Source: Thermoplasmatota archaeon (lineage in GTDB: Archaea; Thermoplasmatota; Thermoplasmata; Thermoplasmatales; GCA-001856825). Taken from it: a DNA stretch of 64,000 bases. Under the pieces are notes generated by a model. It was not told where the DNA came from and did no database searches. It worked only from the letters and a program-made list of their open reading frames with translations. How positions within the stretch are numbered: the stretch's first letter is position 1; each line of letters opens with the position of its first letter. Below are positions 33,468-43,111 of the stretch, in pieces. The stretch covers positions 1-64,000 of the forward strand of contig JAMCUN010000004.1 of NCBI GenBank assembly GCA_023381415.1. Reading direction: 5' to 3'. The position numbers and the translations under genes are program-made.

Positions 33468-34375
33468 GACCTGTTGAAGATATCAAGATTAGGAAAGGGA
33501 TGAAGGTATCGGAACTAATGGAAAAGTTTGCGAAATCTGGCGGATTTACGGCGCCAAAGATAGCGGCCGCAGTGGATATAATCAGGGAGATGAGGAGGAA
33601 CAGGGTGGAAACATTCCTCAGTTTCCCGGCGGACATTGTCTCCACAGGGACGAGAGGCGTGCTCGTAGAACTCATCGACTCCGGATTCGTGAATCACGTG
33701 ATAACCACCGCCGGAACTGTTGACCACGATCTTGCCAGGTCGTACAAGAACTACTATCGTGGAGAGTTCACGCTCGATGACGGCATGCTCCTGAAGGAGA
33801 AGAAATACAGGCTGGGGAACGTGGTGATCCCTCAGGACCATTATGGAAAGGTCATGGAAGAGAAGATGATGCCTTTCCTTGAAAGGGAATACGGGAAGAA
33901 GAAGAAATGGGCAATCAGCGACATCCTTAGGGACCTCGGAAAGGAGATGAAGGAAGGTTCCATACTCAACACCGCTTACAGGAGAGGTGTAGACGTATTC
34001 ATCCCGGGTTATACGGACGGCTCCTTCGGCGCCCAGCTATGGTCCTTCTGGGAAATGTACAGGGATTTCGCCATAGACTCTCTTGAGGATGAGCACAGGC
34101 TGAGCGAAATCATGTTCAACTCTGCAAAGGGAAAGATGGGAGCCATCATTGTGGGAGGGGGGATATCTAAACATCATGTGATCTGGTGGAACCAGTTCCG
34201 CGGAGGCCTTGATTATGCTGTCTACATAACAACAGCACAGGAGTTTGATGGTAGCCTATCCGGGGCCCAACCGAGGGAGGCAGTTTCGTGGGGGAAGATA
34301 AAGCCAAGGGCGAAGCAGGTACTGGTCGAAGGGGAGGCTACAGTTATCCTACCACTCATAGTATCGTCCCTGTGA
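33464..34375 (+). CDS. dys: Deoxyhypusine synthase
   Basis: FLSFPADIVSTGTRGVLVELIDSGFVNHVITTAGTVDHDLARS; VGGGISKHHVIWWNQFRGGLDYAVYITTAQEFDGSLSGA. Confidence 0.97.
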   Translation: MRPVEDIKIRKGMKVSELMEKFAKSGGFTAPKIAAAVDIIREMRRNRVETFLSFPADIVSTGTRGVLVELIDSGFVNHVITTAGTVDHDLARSYKNYYRGEFTLDDGMLLKEKKYRLGNVVIPQDHYGKVMEEKMMPFLEREYGKKKKWAISDILRDLGKEMKEGSILNTAYRRGVDVFIPGYTDGSFGAQLWSFWEMYRDFAIDSLEDEHRLSEIMFNSAKGKMGAIIVGGGISKHHVIWWNQFRGGLDYAVYITTAQEFDGSLSGAQPREAVSWGKIKPRAKQVLVEGEATVILPLIVSSL

Positions 34376-34378
34376 ATC

Positions 34379-35119
34379 TCACACAAATCTGTAGCTGAAA
34401 GACCTGGATTCGAGCATCTTCTTGATCGAATTCTTCTGCAAAGAATCGAACGACTTACCATCAATCAAGAAGCCTTCAGCGCCGATAGTCTTGTTGAACA
34501 TTTCAGAAAGGGAGTCAGGAGTGATTGATGCAAATCTGTACTTCGAAGCGATATGGCCGAAGGCGATCCCTTCCTTCAAAGCAAGGTTCGTGAACTTGCT
34601 TGAATAGTGCGTCCCGCCAATGCCGCACTGCACGGTCGCTTCCTCATCGTATGATTCATAGATGGACCTTGCCATGAGGTATCCTATGTCCCTGTCCCCG
34701 TATTCCATCTCGCTGGATCCGATCTCCACGAAGAGGAGAGGATTCTCTGAGTATGGGCCGTGGTGTGTTGCCTCATAAGTTATTTCGAATCCAAGGTTCC
34801 TTCCATACTTGTTAACATTCAACAGCACCCCCCTGGCAAATCTCGCGTCCGTGGGAGCCATCTTGAATTTCCTTCCCCCGTAGTCGTCAGTATCGAAATT
34901 CCCCGCTGAGTGGATGGTAAGACTCCTAATATTTTTGAGGCTCTTGTGCTGACTTGGAACTATAATGAGCTCCCCAGCTTTGGCATTTGCCACCTTTTCC
35001 GGAAAGTCGTGGTAAATAGGATGCTCATCCAGTGGTATGACGTCTACGGAAAAATTCCGTTCGAGGAAATAACTGATGTTGCTGCCTGCTACGTCATCTT
35101 TTCCATATATAACTTTCAT
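34379..35119 (-). CDS. dtdA: D-aminoacyl-tRNA deacylase (DtdA/GEK1 family)
   Basis: ITYEATHHGPYSENPLLFVEIGSSE; CGIGGTHYSSKFT. Confidence 0.94.
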   Translation of the reverse strand: MKVIYGKDDVAGSNISYFLERNFSVDVIPLDEHPIYHDFPEKVANAKAGELIIVPSQHKSLKNIRSLTIHSAGNFDTDDYGGRKFKMAPTDARFARGVLLNVNKYGRNLGFEITYEATHHGPYSENPLLFVEIGSSEMEYGDRDIGYLMARSIYESYDEEATVQCGIGGTHYSSKFTNLALKEGIAFGHIASKYRFASITPDSLSEMFNKTIGAEGFLIDGKSFDSLQKNSIKKMLESRSFSYRFV

Positions 35120-35175
35120 CGCCTTTGAATTGAAATTCGCTTAAATTCTTTTGCTGATATGCAGAAATCCATTGC

Positions 35176-35889
35176 TTGGTCTACCCCATGGAAATACAAA
35201 AGAACTTTAATGAAAAGAAACTCCATGAAGCGATGCAAATGGATTCCCAAAGAGTCCCTTCAAGGATCGTCAGCTGGGAGGAGATAGAGAGATGGGCCGA
35301 GATAATTGTGGAGAAGATTGGAGATTTCAAGTTCGATTGCGTGATATCTGTGATCCGTGGGGGCCTGGTCCCTGCCAGGATCGTCGCGGACTATCTCAGC
35401 ATAAAGGACATATTCACCCTGAAGACAGAACACTGGGGGATTACAGCAACCCCCGATGGCAAGGCTGTCGTCACCTACCCCATAGTAAAGGACCTGAAGG
35501 GGAGGTCAGTTTTGATAGTGGACGACATAACAGATACAGGCCAATCGATAAGGCTGGCGATCGAAGCAACAATGCAGAAGAACCCGAAGGTCGTGAAGAC
35601 TGCGACATTCCTTCACATAAACAAATCAGAAGTAACTCCGGATTACTATGCAGAGGAGATTACTACAGAGAACTGGAAATGGTTCATTTTCCCGTGGAAC
35701 AAGAAGGAGGACTTCAGGAACCTGATACTGAACTGCATAGATGGAACTTCTACAAGTAATGAAGTCACATCCTGCCTGCAGAAGAAGAATGACCTTTTCA
35801 TCTCAAATAGGGAGTATCAGGAAACTTTGTCATGGCTGGAACAGAACAAGAAGATAAGGATAGAGCACGGAAGAATTACGAAGGTCTAG
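35176..35889 (+). CDS. Phosphoribosyltransferase with C-terminal extension (winged-helix-like)
   Basis: PRPP motif SVLIVDDITDTGQSIRLAI; ~65-aa C-terminal extension SNEVTSCLQ...WLEQNKKIRIEHGRITKV. Confidence 0.85.
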   Translation: MVYPMEIQKNFNEKKLHEAMQMDSQRVPSRIVSWEEIERWAEIIVEKIGDFKFDCVISVIRGGLVPARIVADYLSIKDIFTLKTEHWGITATPDGKAVVTYPIVKDLKGRSVLIVDDITDTGQSIRLAIEATMQKNPKVVKTATFLHINKSEVTPDYYAEEITTENWKWFIFPWNKKEDFRNLILNCIDGTSTSNEVTSCLQKKNDLFISNREYQETLSWLEQNKKIRIEHGRITKV

Positions 35890-36815
35890 GCAGTCACTAT
35901 AGTGCCTGAAGTACCATTGAGGGAGTCGTACATATTTTCTGCATTGGTGATTATTGCCTTCCTCCCAGTCTTCTCAACGAAATTTATTGCTGCATCTATC
36001 TTGGGGAGCATGCTTCCAGTCGCAAAGTGACCTTCCCCCCTAAGCCTCTTCAGCTCGTCCAGTCCGACAGTTCCAAGTTTCTGCATGTTCGGTTTGTTGA
36101 AATTTATGTAGGCAGCATCCACAGCTGTCAGGATAATGAAGATATCAACGTTGAGCTTCGTAGCTATCAGGGCAGAGGCAAGATCCTTGTCTATCACAGC
36201 CTCAACCCCTGAGTATCCACCGTTTGATCTTATGACAGGTATCCCCCCTCCGCCAACTGCAATTGGTACGAACATCTCATTCATAAGATAGCTTATCTGG
36301 TCTATCTCCACTATGTCGACAGGGCGAGGAGATGGTACAACCCTCCTATAGCCCCTGCCGGCATCCTCCCTCATCACAAAACCGTTGTTTGCCTCAAGTA
36401 TCTTGGCCTCGTCCCTGGTGTAGTATTTCCCAACAGGCTTTGTAGGGTTCTTGAAAGCCGGATCATCCTTATCCACTACCGTTCTTGTTATAAGTGTCAC
36501 TGTCTTCTTCTTCACTCCTGTATCATTGAAAACCTTCTGAAAAGCAGTTTGGAGGAAGTAGCCTATGTTTCCCTGGGACATTGCTCCACATACATCAAGT
36601 GGCATTGCCGGGCTCACTGAGCTGGAGAACTCATTCTGGAGGAGGATCGCGCCCACCTGGGGCCCGTTTCCATGTGTCAAAACGACCTGGTTCTCCCTGA
36701 AAAAATCATAGGTTTTCCTTGCGGTCTGCTCTGCTCGATATATCTGCTCCTCTGCCGTTCCCCTGTCGTACTTTTCCAACAACGCGTTTCCGCCAACTGC
36801 TAATATTGCCCTCAT
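35886..36815 (-). CDS. arcC: Carbamate kinase
   Basis: LAVGGNALL; VLTHGNGPQVGAILLQNE; VAVGGGGIPVI. Confidence 0.95.
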   Translation of the reverse strand: MRAILAVGGNALLEKYDRGTAEEQIYRAEQTARKTYDFFRENQVVLTHGNGPQVGAILLQNEFSSSVSPAMPLDVCGAMSQGNIGYFLQTAFQKVFNDTGVKKKTVTLITRTVVDKDDPAFKNPTKPVGKYYTRDEAKILEANNGFVMREDAGRGYRRVVPSPRPVDIVEIDQISYLMNEMFVPIAVGGGGIPVIRSNGGYSGVEAVIDKDLASALIATKLNVDIFIILTAVDAAYINFNKPNMQKLGTVGLDELKRLRGEGHFATGSMLPKIDAAINFVEKTGRKAIITNAENMYDSLNGTSGTIVTA

Positions 36816-36971
36816 ACTACCGTCCTGGAGGAGACATCAGTTCTTCCGCATTATTGAAAATTACCATCTCATCCTTATTGTTGAAAGAAGCTATAAATGG
36901 ATCGTAAATCCCCCCAGCACATTTTTTCCTGTTAGGAAGCAACCAATGACCTTATACCAAGGGGATATGAT

Positions 36972-37685
36972 GTGAAGTTGAAAAAAATGACAACATACGT
37001 TTTGGTACCAGGTGCATGGCTAGGATCCTGGGTCTGGACAAGAGTGGCGCCATACATTCAGAACGAGGGAAACAGGGTACTTCCAGTTACGCTGACGGGC
37101 ATGGGGGAGCGGGTCCATCTCCTTTCCCTCGATATAGGAATAGAAACGGCAGTGAACGATGTCATAAACACAATCAAATACAACGAGTTGGAAGAAGTTG
37201 TTCTAGTGGGTCACAGTTTTGCAACAAAGGTGGTGTCTGTGGTAGGAGATAGAATGCCGAAAAGGGTGATAAAGGTGATCTATCTTGATACCTTCAGGCC
37301 TGAGAAGACAAGGAAAGCACAGCTCAGCTTCCCGCCAGACGAGTTTGGCGAGGTGGAGCAAGGGCAGCTTACAGTGCCATTTACCGACAGGGTACTGGAT
37401 GCGATCGGACGGGACGTGACTGGTGCGGACAGAGACTGGATGAAATCACTTACCACCCCCTGGCCACTGAGGTACGCCACTGACCCAATAGTCCTGACAG
37501 AGAACTACGATAATCTAGATGTGGCGCACATTTTCTGCACAAAGGGGGACTATGACGTCAAGGACCCGATCTCAGGTAAATGGGGAGTCCTGGAAGGAGA
37601 CTATAGAACTATAGAGGCAGCCCACTTCCCGATGGTAACTAAACCTCAGGAGACAGCACAGACGATCATGGAGCTCTCCGACTAG
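36972..37685 (+). CDS. Alpha/beta hydrolase (hydroxynitrile-lyase/esterase-like)
   Basis: VLVPGAWLGSWVW oxyanion region; VLVGHSFATKVV nucleophile elbow. Confidence 0.85.
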   Translation: MKLKKMTTYVLVPGAWLGSWVWTRVAPYIQNEGNRVLPVTLTGMGERVHLLSLDIGIETAVNDVINTIKYNELEEVVLVGHSFATKVVSVVGDRMPKRVIKVIYLDTFRPEKTRKAQLSFPPDEFGEVEQGQLTVPFTDRVLDAIGRDVTGADRDWMKSLTTPWPLRYATDPIVLTENYDNLDVAHIFCTKGDYDVKDPISGKWGVLEGDYRTIEAAHFPMVTKPQETAQTIMELSD

Positions 37686-37740
37686 CGGTCCAGGGAATAT
37701 CAAAGCACTGACTGCCTTTCCTTAGCAGTTGTCCTGCATT

Positions 37741-38430
37741 TCACTTAAGAATCTTTCCTGTCATCATATACCATACCACTAGGTCCATTATTCCTGGCTC
37801 TAGGGAATACTCCGAAGAAAGCTTCAAAAATAGCTTCTCTTCCGTCTCGTAGTCCTTCCTGCTCTTGATCCTTATCTCTCTACCGAAATAGTCGGAAAGG
37901 AAACGCTGTATGTGCTTGTCCAGAATGGGGTATTCGAAATACCCTATATTGCGCAGGAAATGTGATGCCTCCTTCATGCCAATTCCCATGTAGTTTTCTA
38001 CAAGCAGATTCCTCCTATCTTCCGATTCAAGTATATCTTGCAGCATGTGCTTCTTCCCGTAATTATGGGAAATGAACCTGGCCCTGGTATTGGGGAACCT
38101 GTAATGAGATTCCTTAAGGGCTTTCTTCAGGCTTTCCTCATCAAATCTCTCAAGTTTCTCAAGTAATTCCTGGTTCTTGAGCCCCATTTCTGCAGATGTG
38201 TTTGCGGTAAGTGTACAGAATATCAGTTCAGAGAATTTTCTGTCCAGAGAGGCATCCCTGTTTCTTGAAAATTCTTCCCTTCTCCTCAGTATAAGGCCGA
38301 AAACATCCCTGTCAGAGATGACGGAGCGGATTCTGCTGTCGTGGGGTTCAGGCATCAATTGTGCTATGATTCCTACCTTGTAAATTTTATCTAGTACCTT
38401 TGGAACAACCATCTTCGAAAATGGAAGCAA
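37741..38430 (-). CDS. ogg: N-glycosylase/DNA lyase (archaeal Ogg2-like)
   Basis: HhH: NYMGIGMKEASHFLRNIGYFEYPILDKHIQRFL. Confidence 0.9.
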   Translation of the reverse strand: MLPFSKMVVPKVLDKIYKVGIIAQLMPEPHDSRIRSVISDRDVFGLILRRREEFSRNRDASLDRKFSELIFCTLTANTSAEMGLKNQELLEKLERFDEESLKKALKESHYRFPNTRARFISHNYGKKHMLQDILESEDRRNLLVENYMGIGMKEASHFLRNIGYFEYPILDKHIQRFLSDYFGREIRIKSRKDYETEEKLFLKLSSEYSLEPGIMDLVVWYMMTGKILK

Positions 38431-38518
38431 AGCAGAAATTGAATCCTTATTAGGGAGAAAGCCATCTACACAAATTATATTTATATTTAATAGCTATACA
38501 ATATTACGGTGAATATAA

Positions 38519-38734
38519 ATGGGCGATCTTACGCCATTTGCTCAAAAAGTATACGATTCCCTTAAGCGACTTGGCTCAACATCTGAAGACAAGATGAAGA
38601 CGGCCGACGATATAATGAAGGCAAGCTCAATGGGAAAGGGTCTTGTCACGAACGCATTGCAGGAACTGCTCAATAAGGGATACGTAAAGAGAGTGGTCAG
38701 GCAAAAAAGCGCTGGGTATTTTGTAGTCAAATGA
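38519..38734 (+). CDS. Small winged-helix DNA-binding protein
   Basis: 71 aa: TADDIMKASSMGKGLVTNALQELLNKGYVKRVVRQKSAGYFVVK. Confidence 0.8.
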   Translation: MGDLTPFAQKVYDSLKRLGSTSEDKMKTADDIMKASSMGKGLVTNALQELLNKGYVKRVVRQKSAGYFVVK

Positions 38735-39903
38735 GCAAGACTCTAGTCCTCTGCGTGGACAGGGACAATGATTTTGGAGAGAAGGCAGGAGTAAAGTCAC
38801 CTATCATCGGAAGGGAAAGCAATCTCTCAGCCGCAAACGCTCTAATGCTTAGTGATCCGGAGGACTCCGATTCTAACGCCCTATTTTCCGCTATCTCGAC
38901 CTACGATACACTTTCAAAGTCTGGGGAAACGGTAGAAATAGCAACAATTTGCGGCGACAGGAATGTTGGGACACACTCCGATGAGATACTGGGTGCCCAG
39001 ATTGACCATGTTGTGAATTCGGTGAATCCAACAGATGTCATTGTAGTTTCAGATGGTGCAGAGGACGAGTTCATACTCCCTCTGATACAGAGCAGGGTCA
39101 AGATTCGCGCTATAAAGAGGGTCACGGTAAGGCAGGCGCCGCAGATAGAATCACTGTACTACATTGTCGTGAAGGCACTCAAGGAGGAGAAGTTCCTGAA
39201 AAAGGTACTGGTTCCAATAGGAGTTGCTTTTCTTGTATTCGGACTGACGATCTTGGTTGTACTCGGACTCAGGGTTTACCTGTATGGCTTAAGCAGCCTT
39301 GATCCCACAACAACTGCATTCATGGCTGTAATGAGCGCAATAGGCATCTATTTCCTCGGCAAAGCGTATTCGGCCGGCAAGAAAATAACTGATACGTTTT
39401 CGACACTCGTGGAGGAGTTCGTTAATACAAGGGTCACTGTATTCTCTCTCCTCATAGCAATAGCAACATTTGCATATGGAGTGTATATAGGTCTCGAGGT
39501 TGCCTTCCATACAAACGGAATCGTACCCAGTCTTATCTACCTAGTATACAGGCTTGTCCCGTTCACAATAGCTGCAATATTGATATTTGACCTTGGCAGG
39601 ATAGTCGAGGGATTCCTGATTTTCGAGAGAGGGAAGAGGTCGGAAGCGATAAAGTCTTATCTCCTATCTGCCTCTTTCTATATCAGCTTCTTTGCAGCTG
39701 TCCTGGGCCTGCTGTCTTTCGTCACGTACGGATTTCAGACAGGCGCTGCGAAGGAAGATACCCTCGGTCTTGCAGTGATCCTCACGGTAGCCGGGGTAGC
39801 TTCAGGGGTTGTAATATCGATAATAAGAAGGAAATATGCTAAGGGAAATAAGGTACTCAGCACAGAAGGCGATACTCCACAGAAGGATAGTCGCAACGTT
39901 TAA
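38731..39903 (+). CDS. DUF373 family membrane protein
   Basis: LVLCVDRDNDFGEKAGVKSPIIGRESNLSAANALMLSDPEDSDSNALFSAI plus C-terminal TM helices. Confidence 0.9.
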   Translation: MSKTLVLCVDRDNDFGEKAGVKSPIIGRESNLSAANALMLSDPEDSDSNALFSAISTYDTLSKSGETVEIATICGDRNVGTHSDEILGAQIDHVVNSVNPTDVIVVSDGAEDEFILPLIQSRVKIRAIKRVTVRQAPQIESLYYIVVKALKEEKFLKKVLVPIGVAFLVFGLTILVVLGLRVYLYGLSSLDPTTTAFMAVMSAIGIYFLGKAYSAGKKITDTFSTLVEEFVNTRVTVFSLLIAIATFAYGVYIGLEVAFHTNGIVPSLIYLVYRLVPFTIAAILIFDLGRIVEGFLIFERGKRSEAIKSYLLSASFYISFFAAVLGLLSFVTYGFQTGAAKEDTLGLAVILTVAGVASGVVISIIRRKYAKGNKVLSTEGDTPQKDSRNV

Positions 39904-40459
39904 TTTCAACCCATATCTTGACTTCCTTGCGGGAATCGAGCTGAACGGCCTGATAGGGAAAGATATGTGGTCAAGTCTTCCGAGGGAGAGGATCGTAAGT
40001 GTTATTGGTCCGGCAAACCCTTCGAACGACCCGGAGGGTTTTGTGATAGTCGCAGATTCTGCCCTGAGATATTATTCAGGAAGGTACGACATGGTTGTCT
40101 CTGACTTGGACGGCCCCGTGGAAAAGATAGTGGGAAACGAGGAATGCATAAAGGTGATCCATGCTCATGGGGACAACATCGAATCGCTAAGCAGATATAT
40201 ACCTGATATGAGAGGTATTATACTGGGAACCACGCAGAGCATTCCCCTCAAAAGGGTGAAGAACATAGGGGGTTTCACCGACGGAGATAGGAGCGTGATT
40301 ATGGGTGCAATTTTGGGAGCAAAGAAAATCTACATTCACGGCTTCGATTTCTCAAGGCCGGTGGATGAACCTGCCAACTTAAAGATGAAGAAAATGCTTT
40401 TCGGGAAAGACATAATAGAAAGCAGAAATGGGCCAGAGATTGAGTACGTGAACAGATGA
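39836..40459 (+). CDS. MptE-like (DUF115) 6-hydroxymethylpterin diphosphokinase family protein
   Basis: VIGPANPSN..VIVADSALRYYSGRYDMVVSDLDG; IHGFDFSR. Overlaps the 3' end of the DUF373 gene. Confidence 0.85.
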   Translation: MLREIRYSAQKAILHRRIVATFNFNPYLDFLAGIELNGLIGKDMWSSLPRERIVSVIGPANPSNDPEGFVIVADSALRYYSGRYDMVVSDLDGPVEKIVGNEECIKVIHAHGDNIESLSRYIPDMRGIILGTTQSIPLKRVKNIGGFTDGDRSVIMGAILGAKKIYIHGFDFSRPVDEPANLKMKKMLFGKDIIESRNGPEIEYVNR

Positions 40460-40893
40460 TAATAGTTGACAGCATGCTAGGGAAATTATCGCGATACTTG
40501 AGATTGATAGGGTATGAAGTAGAGTATATCGGGAGCGATAAGGACGATTCTTATATCATCAGCATATGCAAGGACAGGTTGATGATCACTCGGGACAGGC
40601 AGCTGCACGAAAGGGTTGCAAACTCCATACTTCTAAGGTCTTTTGACACTCTGGAGCAGCTCAAAGAACTCAAGGGGAAGCTCCCTCCTGCAGAGCACAG
40701 TTTCATGGAGTTGTGCAGTGTCTGCGGTACAATTGTCGAAAGAGCTGAGCTAAATGGAGATGTCCCCGATTACGTCAATAAGAACGCGAAGGAAATATTC
40801 CGCTGCAAAAAATGTGGAAGGTACTACTGGAACGGGAGTCACACGGATCACTTCAGGAAACAGATGGAGATGATAGGATATGAAATTCACTAG
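40456..40893 (+). CDS. Mut7-C RNase domain protein
   Basis: DSMLGKLSRYLRLIGYEVEYI; RDRQLHERV; two CxxC pairs. Confidence 0.9.
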   Translation: MIIVDSMLGKLSRYLRLIGYEVEYIGSDKDDSYIISICKDRLMITRDRQLHERVANSILLRSFDTLEQLKELKGKLPPAEHSFMELCSVCGTIVERAELNGDVPDYVNKNAKEIFRCKKCGRYYWNGSHTDHFRKQMEMIGYEIH

Positions 40894-41881
40894 AGATGGG
40901 GATGTGGTCAACATAGAGGTGACGGGAGGTGAGGACCTGTGGTATCTCTCCCTACTGCTGGGGGAAGGGGACGTTCTGATATCAGAAGTGCTTAGGAGGG
41001 TTGAAAGGAAGGATGACGTTCTAAGGAACAAGAAGACGGAGCGAGAAAGGATAAAGGTATCAATTAGTATAGAGGAAGTTGAATTCATGGAACTTTCATC
41101 GAGGCTGCACATTCTAGGCAAGATAACGGGGGGACCGGAGGAATATCTCGGGGAGCATCAATCCGTGAATGTGGAACCGGGTAACTTGGTATCAATCATC
41201 CCTAGGGATATGGAAAGATTCGTTCGTGACCTGGAAGAATCTTCCGGCCTGACCAATTCGACGGTTTTCGTTCTTTCTACTGACGACCAGAATATCTCTC
41301 TCTACGGGGTGAACGAGTCCAGGAACGAGCTGATATGGAGGATTCAGACGGGTTCAGGAAAGATGTACGAGGGAAAGGAAGGTGAGAGCCGCTACGAACT
41401 CCTGAACAGGATGGAGAAATTCAGGCAATCTGACGTCTACGTAATAGGCCCCTCTATATTCAGGGACTCCACATCTAAACTCCTCTCACAAAACGGATTC
41501 AAGTCAATAAACTCTCAGATAGGAAGCTCAGAGGAGGAAGGAATCAGGGAACTCCTTCAGGAAGGAGTGGTCAACCTGAGGAGGAGCGCTGAAAGCAGGC
41601 TGGTGTCTGATTTTCTAAAGGGGGTAGGAAGCGGATTTTCATGCTACGGGAAATCTGAAGTGGAGAGGGCGCTGGATATGCGGGCAGTATCCACACTGTT
41701 GATATCCGATAAATTCTTCAGGAACACTTCTGCCTCACGATTCATGGAAAAATGTCACGAGGGAGGGTGCAAGCTCTTCGTTGTCCACAGCTCGTGGGAG
41801 ACGGGAAGGATAGTGGATTCGTACGGAGGTGCGGTCGCGGTACTGAGGTACAGGATTGACTACTCACCCTCCGGAGAATGA
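40880..41881 (+). CDS. pelA: Pelota, mRNA surveillance/ribosome rescue factor
   Basis: eRF1-like domains: EDLWYLSLLLGEGDVLISEVLRRVE, VNVEPGNLVSI, RAVSTLLISDKFF. Confidence 0.92.
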   Translation: MKFTRDGDVVNIEVTGGEDLWYLSLLLGEGDVLISEVLRRVERKDDVLRNKKTERERIKVSISIEEVEFMELSSRLHILGKITGGPEEYLGEHQSVNVEPGNLVSIIPRDMERFVRDLEESSGLTNSTVFVLSTDDQNISLYGVNESRNELIWRIQTGSGKMYEGKEGESRYELLNRMEKFRQSDVYVIGPSIFRDSTSKLLSQNGFKSINSQIGSSEEEGIRELLQEGVVNLRRSAESRLVSDFLKGVGSGFSCYGKSEVERALDMRAVSTLLISDKFFRNTSASRFMEKCHEGGCKLFVVHSSWETGRIVDSYGGAVAVLRYRIDYSPSGE

Positions 41882-42061
41882 CTTTATTATGGTTATATAA
41901 TCGTCATCTCCGATGGTAACGTCCTCAGGGATCGGCTTCCCGTTCTTCAGTATGATGGTCGAAGTCGGGCTAAAGCCAAGCTGCTTAAGGATCGTTTCGC
42001 CTTTGCGGTTCCCTTCCACTTTTATCTCCTCTGCCTCACCTACAATCTTCACCTTTGTCAT
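41864..42061 (-). CDS. MoaD/ThiS/SAMP-like ubiquitin-fold protein
   Basis: MTKVKIVGEAEEIKVEG...ITIIKSFSGG with C-terminal GG; start moved to MTKV, with AATTTTTTAA TATA-like box upstream. Confidence 0.85.
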   Translation of the reverse strand: MTKVKIVGEAEEIKVEGNRKGETILKQLGFSPTSTIILKNGKPIPEDVTIGDDDYITIIKSFSGG

Positions 42062-42169
42062 GTCACAGCTTGTTGAACATGGCAGGATCATTAAAAAATT
42101 TTGATGCGGTATGGGCTGCATTGTGGGCAAATCCTGAAGTTAAAATATCGGTGATGCATTTCAACTGGT

Positions 42170-42982
42170 TTGCACAACTTTGTTGACGACCGGAACAAGG
42201 AGGTGAAAGTACCAGAGCGACCTGAAAGGATCATAAGCCTGAGCCCTGCAATAACAGAGATTCTTTTCGAGCTAGGTCTAGGAGACAGAGTAGTAGGGGT
42301 GACTGCATTCTGCGTGAGACCACCTGAAGCGGCAGGTAAGAAAAAGGTGGCAAGCTACGGTTATGCAAGCATCGAGCAGTTCGAGAAACTGAAGCCAGAC
42401 TTAGTACTCACTGTGACCGGATACCAGAACGCCCTGGCGGACCAGCTTGCACCTCATTTCGCCACATTCTCGTTCAGGCTCCCATCATCCATAGCAGGTG
42501 TTACAGACCTTCCGACAAAGGTTGGAGCCGTGACCGGAAGGGTGGAAGAAGGAAGGGAGATTGAAAAATCCCTCCTGCAGGCCGTTGGACGCGTGAAGAG
42601 GGGAAGGGAGAAATCAGCGTACTTTGAGTGCGACCTGGGAGGTCCTGTGGCATTCGGTTCACTGTCTTACATCACGGACGTCCTCAGTTTCATGAATTTC
42701 AAGTCTCTTTATTCCACAGCACCCGTTGAGTGGCTGAATCCAGACATGGATTTCGTTAAGGATCAGGATCCAGAGTTCATCATAATAGAACCTAAGATGT
42801 TCTCTAAAAGGGACACCCATCTGGTGGAGAAGTTGGTCTCAGAAAGGGGATGGGAAGGCTTATCAGCATACAGGAATCAGAGGATCTTTGTCACTCCTGG
42901 GAGTTACGATTTCTTTGCGCACCACGGTCCATCCCTTGTAAGGGAGGTGCTCCCGTGGCTGGAGGGGCTGGACAGGGAGTAG
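42170..42982 (+). CDS. BtuF/helical-backbone metal-receptor family protein without signal peptide
   Basis: RPERIISLSPAITEILFELGLGDRVVGVTAFC; TTG start, TTAAAATAT box ~25 nt upstream. Confidence 0.87.
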   Translation: MHNFVDDRNKEVKVPERPERIISLSPAITEILFELGLGDRVVGVTAFCVRPPEAAGKKKVASYGYASIEQFEKLKPDLVLTVTGYQNALADQLAPHFATFSFRLPSSIAGVTDLPTKVGAVTGRVEEGREIEKSLLQAVGRVKRGREKSAYFECDLGGPVAFGSLSYITDVLSFMNFKSLYSTAPVEWLNPDMDFVKDQDPEFIIIEPKMFSKRDTHLVEKLVSERGWEGLSAYRNQRIFVTPGSYDFFAHHGPSLVREVLPWLEGLDRE

Positions 42983-43006
42983 TATATCCATCTACCTGTT
43001 CTAACC

Positions 43007-43068
43007 CTTAGCGCCTCGATCATTTTCAGAAAGTCTATTAAACCTTATGGTAGACTCAGGGGGCTAAG
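43007..43068. other. Nested hairpin element between btuF-like gene and rpo operon
   Basis: CTTAGC-(G)CCTC pairs with GGGGGCTAAG; inner GTCTA/TAGAC stem. Confidence 0.45.
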
Positions 43069-43096
43069 TTGGAAAAAAGGGGTGAATTCATTTGCC

Positions 43097-43111
43097 TCAA
43101 AATATATTTAT
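43097..43111 (+). promoter_or_regulatory. Candidate TATA box of RNA polymerase operon
   Basis: AAAATATATTTATC; a second candidate GGTTTAAAATG lies near 43180. Confidence 0.4.
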
